NCBI GenBank assembly: GCA_036362985.1
Contig: JAYGXS010000002.1
Span: forward strand, 85,087,432-85,151,431
Source: Ligula intestinalis
Taxonomy: Eukaryota; Platyhelminthes; Cestoda; Diphyllobothriidea; Diphyllobothriidae
DNA: 64,000 bases
Reading direction: 5' to 3'
Shown in pieces: positions 61,642-64,000 of this stretch. The notes under the pieces were generated by a model. It was not told the DNA's origin. It ran no database searches and was given only the letters and a program-made list of their open reading frames with translations. The translations under genes were made by a program, and so were the position numbers. The first letter of the stretch is position 1. The number at the start of each line of letters is the position of its first letter.

Positions 61642-64000
61642 GTATAGTTTCTCTGAATGCGAGATCAGTTGTAAATAAAATGACAGAGCTCAGAACAGTA
61701 GCTTTTGAGCTTGATCCAGATGTTATTTGTATCACTGAATCTTGGGCTCACTCTCTTATCCCTGACTCAACGCTCGCTATAGATAATTTTAGTTTGTACC
61801 GACAAGACCGCATTGAAAAACGTGGCGGCGGTTGCCTTCTTTATATCAAATCATCTTTTGTACATTTCCCGTTTCATCTGAGCATTTCATCGTTTTCGGG
61901 AGATGTTTGCTTTATCTCAGTCATCCTCCCGCACAATAAAAAAGCCGTAATTGGCTGTGTTTATAATCCCCCATGTTATTCTGGTAATGAAAGTGCGCTC
62001 TGCGAACTGTTTGCAAAAGTTGCAGAAGCTGAAGTTGATGTCAAAATAATCGTAGGTGATTTCAATCTGCCAGACGTTGACTGGGAGGCAAATACTTGCC
62101 CGCCAAAATTTCAAAAATTGGTAGAAACTATTAACTTTGCAAACCTGTCACAACTGGTCAGTTCAGTGACTAGAAATGCGAGCATATTAGATTTAATTTT
62201 TACAAATGACGTCCACCCTCTCTTTATGAATTTTCATCGTGATCTCTTTACAAGTGACCACGCATTAATTCAGTGTTGTTTTCCAGTCTCTCTTTCAAAA
62301 AAGCCTGAGGTAAAATGCAATAACCTCGATTTTGCTAACGCAAACCTTGAACCCATAAATGACTTCGTAAGTACTCTAGATTGGCATACTATTTTTTCAA
62401 CTAATGATCCAATCTTTTTCAATGAACTTTTACAAAACCTTACAGAAAAAATTCAGACTTTTATCCCACTTAAGCCTATTAAATCAAATTCAGCTTCCTC
62501 TACCGTTCATCATTTTCTCCAAAATAGACTTAAAAAATTACGGAAGCTACTTAAGGATCCGTCTAATAGCTCTTTGTCGGTGCACTTAAGGATAGCACAA
62601 ATATTTGAATAAGCGCTAAAAATAAGGCTTGCACGAGATAGGCGTAGAGAATCCCTGGCACTAAATGATGCTAACTCTTCCAAATCCGTTGCTCAAGTCT
62701 TCCGTTTTCGGTCATCCGCTAAGCTTCAGAAATTCATTCCGCCTTTACTCGATAGTAGTAATCATTTTGTTACAGAGAATTTGGCCAAAGCAGAAATGTT
62801 AAATTCTTTCTTCGCCAAGTTCTTTACAATTGAGACTAGTCCAACACCCGAAATACCTCTGATGTGTGATGCAAATCTCACTTCAATGGATTTTTCACCT
62901 ACAAGTATTCATAAAGAAAAAGCTCGTCTCAACAATTCACATTCAGTCGGGACGGATAACATTCCAAACTCATTTATTAAGCAACTAAGAGATTTTCCTC
63001 CTTTACTGAGCAAATTATTTACAATTTTTCTCGAAAACGGTTTTTTTCCTGATTCTTGGAAAACTTCTATTGTAATTCCAGTTTTTAAATCTGGTTCCAG
63101 ATCTGACATTAAAAATTATCGCGGTGTTCATAAAACACCTTCCTTAGCTAAACTGTTTGAAAAATTAATCGCCAATAAAATTACAGATTTTTGCATAAGC
63201 AATCAAATATTAAATATATCTCAGCATGGTTTTTTACCGGACCGATCTTGTGAAACATGCCATATGTCTTTTCTTAATCTCCTCACTTCTCTTCGTAACG
63301 ATCATTTATCTGTGGTGGTCATCTATTTTGATCTTAGTAAGGCATTTGATAAAGTACCTCATAGGAGACTACTAGCCAAACTAGAGGCTATAGGATTTTG
63401 TAGTCCTCTCATTGACTTTATTAGATCATATCTTTCTAATCGGAAACAACAGGTCTTAGTGGGGTCCTCATACTCTACCCCTACCGCTATTTTAAGCGGT
63501 GTCCTTCAAGGTACCGTTCTGGGCCCCTTGTTGTTCCTGCTTTATATAAATGATATTTCAACAATAGTTAAACACTCTCAATCGTATATATACGCGGACG
63601 ACTTGAAATGTGTATACTCCTTCTCTAATTCTACGGCTGAGGAATGCTTAGAACGCATTCATTCGGATTTGGACGCTCTATCTGCGTGGAGCTCCACTTG
63701 GCAGATGGAGTTCTCGCCTTCTAAGTGCCAGTTCATGTGTTTTGGACCTGAAAGGCTGCCACAGCCTATCATTTTTCAAGGTTGCCCCTTGACTGAATGT
63801 TCTAACATTAAGGACTTAGGTTTAAGTTACACCAATAAATTAGATCTTTCACCTCACGCTGATAGAATTACAGCAAAAGCTGCTCAGATATGCGGCTTCA
63901 TCTCTTATAATTTCTACCTTCCCGAAATGAAGCTAAGACTTTATCGTATGTATGTGCTTCCTATTCTCGAATACTGTTGTCCATTCTTCGGTCTAATGAA
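61600..64000 (+). pseudogene. LINE ORF2 (endonuclease and RT), one premature stop, incomplete at edge
   Basis: Endonuclease: SIVSLNARSVVNKM (catalytic Asn), DVICITESWAHS (Glu), RIEKRGGGCLLY, IIVGDFNLPDVDW (Asp, Asn) and FTSDHALIQCCF (final Asp-His). RT: SVGTDNIPNSFIKQL, RGVHKTPSLAKLFEKLI, QHGFLPDRSCETCHM, VIYFDLSKAFDKVPHRRLL, GVLQGTVLGPLLFLLYIND and YIYADDLKCVY (63588 on). The TAA at 62610-62612 replaces a Leu codon (TTA in the 57.9-kb copy). Otherwise the frame is open to the last base of the window. Confidence 0.9.

Larger units (their letters stand above)
60157..64000 (+). mobile_element. CR1-like LINE, two ORFs, best-preserved copy; runs off the right edge
   Basis: ORF1 (60157-61602) and ORF2 (open from before 61536) overlap in the -1 frame with a slippery heptamer at the junction. 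ORF2 holds an APE endonuclease and an RT with intact YADD. The only lesion I see is one TAA at 62610. The same family supplies fragments at 31660, 37800, 43505 and 57633. Confidence 0.92.

Noticed and set aside
1..64000. CRISPR array, bacterial operon or phage module
   Set aside because: No regularly spaced short repeats, no Shine-Dalgarno-led gene clusters; genes are split by introns and surrounded by eukaryotic retroelements.

Overview
The window looks like nuclear DNA of a flatworm (Platyhelminthes), most likely a repeat-rich parasitic species such as a diphyllobothriidean tapeworm or a trematode. This is an inference from three things: split genes with both very long and very short introns, a nuclear-receptor gene, and a dense layer of Penelope-like (PLE), CR1-like, Jockey-like, RTE-like and Ty3/Gypsy (CsRn1-like) retroelements. 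There is no sign of bacterial operons, plasmid or phage.

Only two host protein genes can be supported. The first is a nuclear receptor on the + strand (7017-27355). I reconstruct it as eight exons whose splice phases agree throughout and give 732 codons plus a stop: an N-terminal region (exons 1-2), a DNA-binding domain split after CEGCK (exons 2-3), a hinge (exons 4-5) and a ligand-binding domain (exons 6-8), with AATAAA at 27697. Its introns hold antisense PLE copies, palindromic foldback repeats, a tRNA-derived SINE and an almost complete antisense Jockey-like LINE (about 25440-21219). The second is SNU13/NHP2L1 (15.5K/L7Ae family) on the - strand (30350-29936), with a 34-bp intron; its first exon is not resolved.

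Layout. 1-6500: dispersed repeats, PLE tails in opposite orientations, a (CCTT)n tract with an assembly gap, and a 5' fragment of the Jockey-like LINE. 7-27.7 kb: the nuclear receptor and its element-filled introns. 27.7-29.3 kb: broken RTE-like RT. 29.9-30.4 kb: SNU13. 31.6-44.8 kb: CR1-like fragments, a PLE with RT plus GIY-YIG, and a LINE interrupted by a composite fragment. 44.9-48 kb: a CsRn1-like Gypsy with 5' LTR and tRNA-Trp type primer site. 48-51.4 kb: a dead CR1-like LINE. 51.4-52.8 kb: an antisense Gypsy integrase. 53-59.6 kb: CR1-like LINEs on both strands, inserted into one another. 59.6-64 kb: the best preserved LINE, with ORF1 and ORF2, one premature stop, running off the right edge.

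The most interesting signals are: (1) a textbook-like -1 frameshift signal (T TTT TTA, a 10-nt spacer, a 12-bp stem-loop) exactly at the ORF1/ORF2 junction of the 60-64 kb LINE; (2) a 2A-like NPGP motif at the N-terminus of the Jockey-like LINE, with a second, decayed copy; (3) recurrent hammerhead-like cores at PLE ends; (4) two abutting long palindromes at 17.98-19.03 kb; (5) conserved 3'-end hairpins on LINEs. All element assignments come from reading translated motifs by eye; no database search was run.
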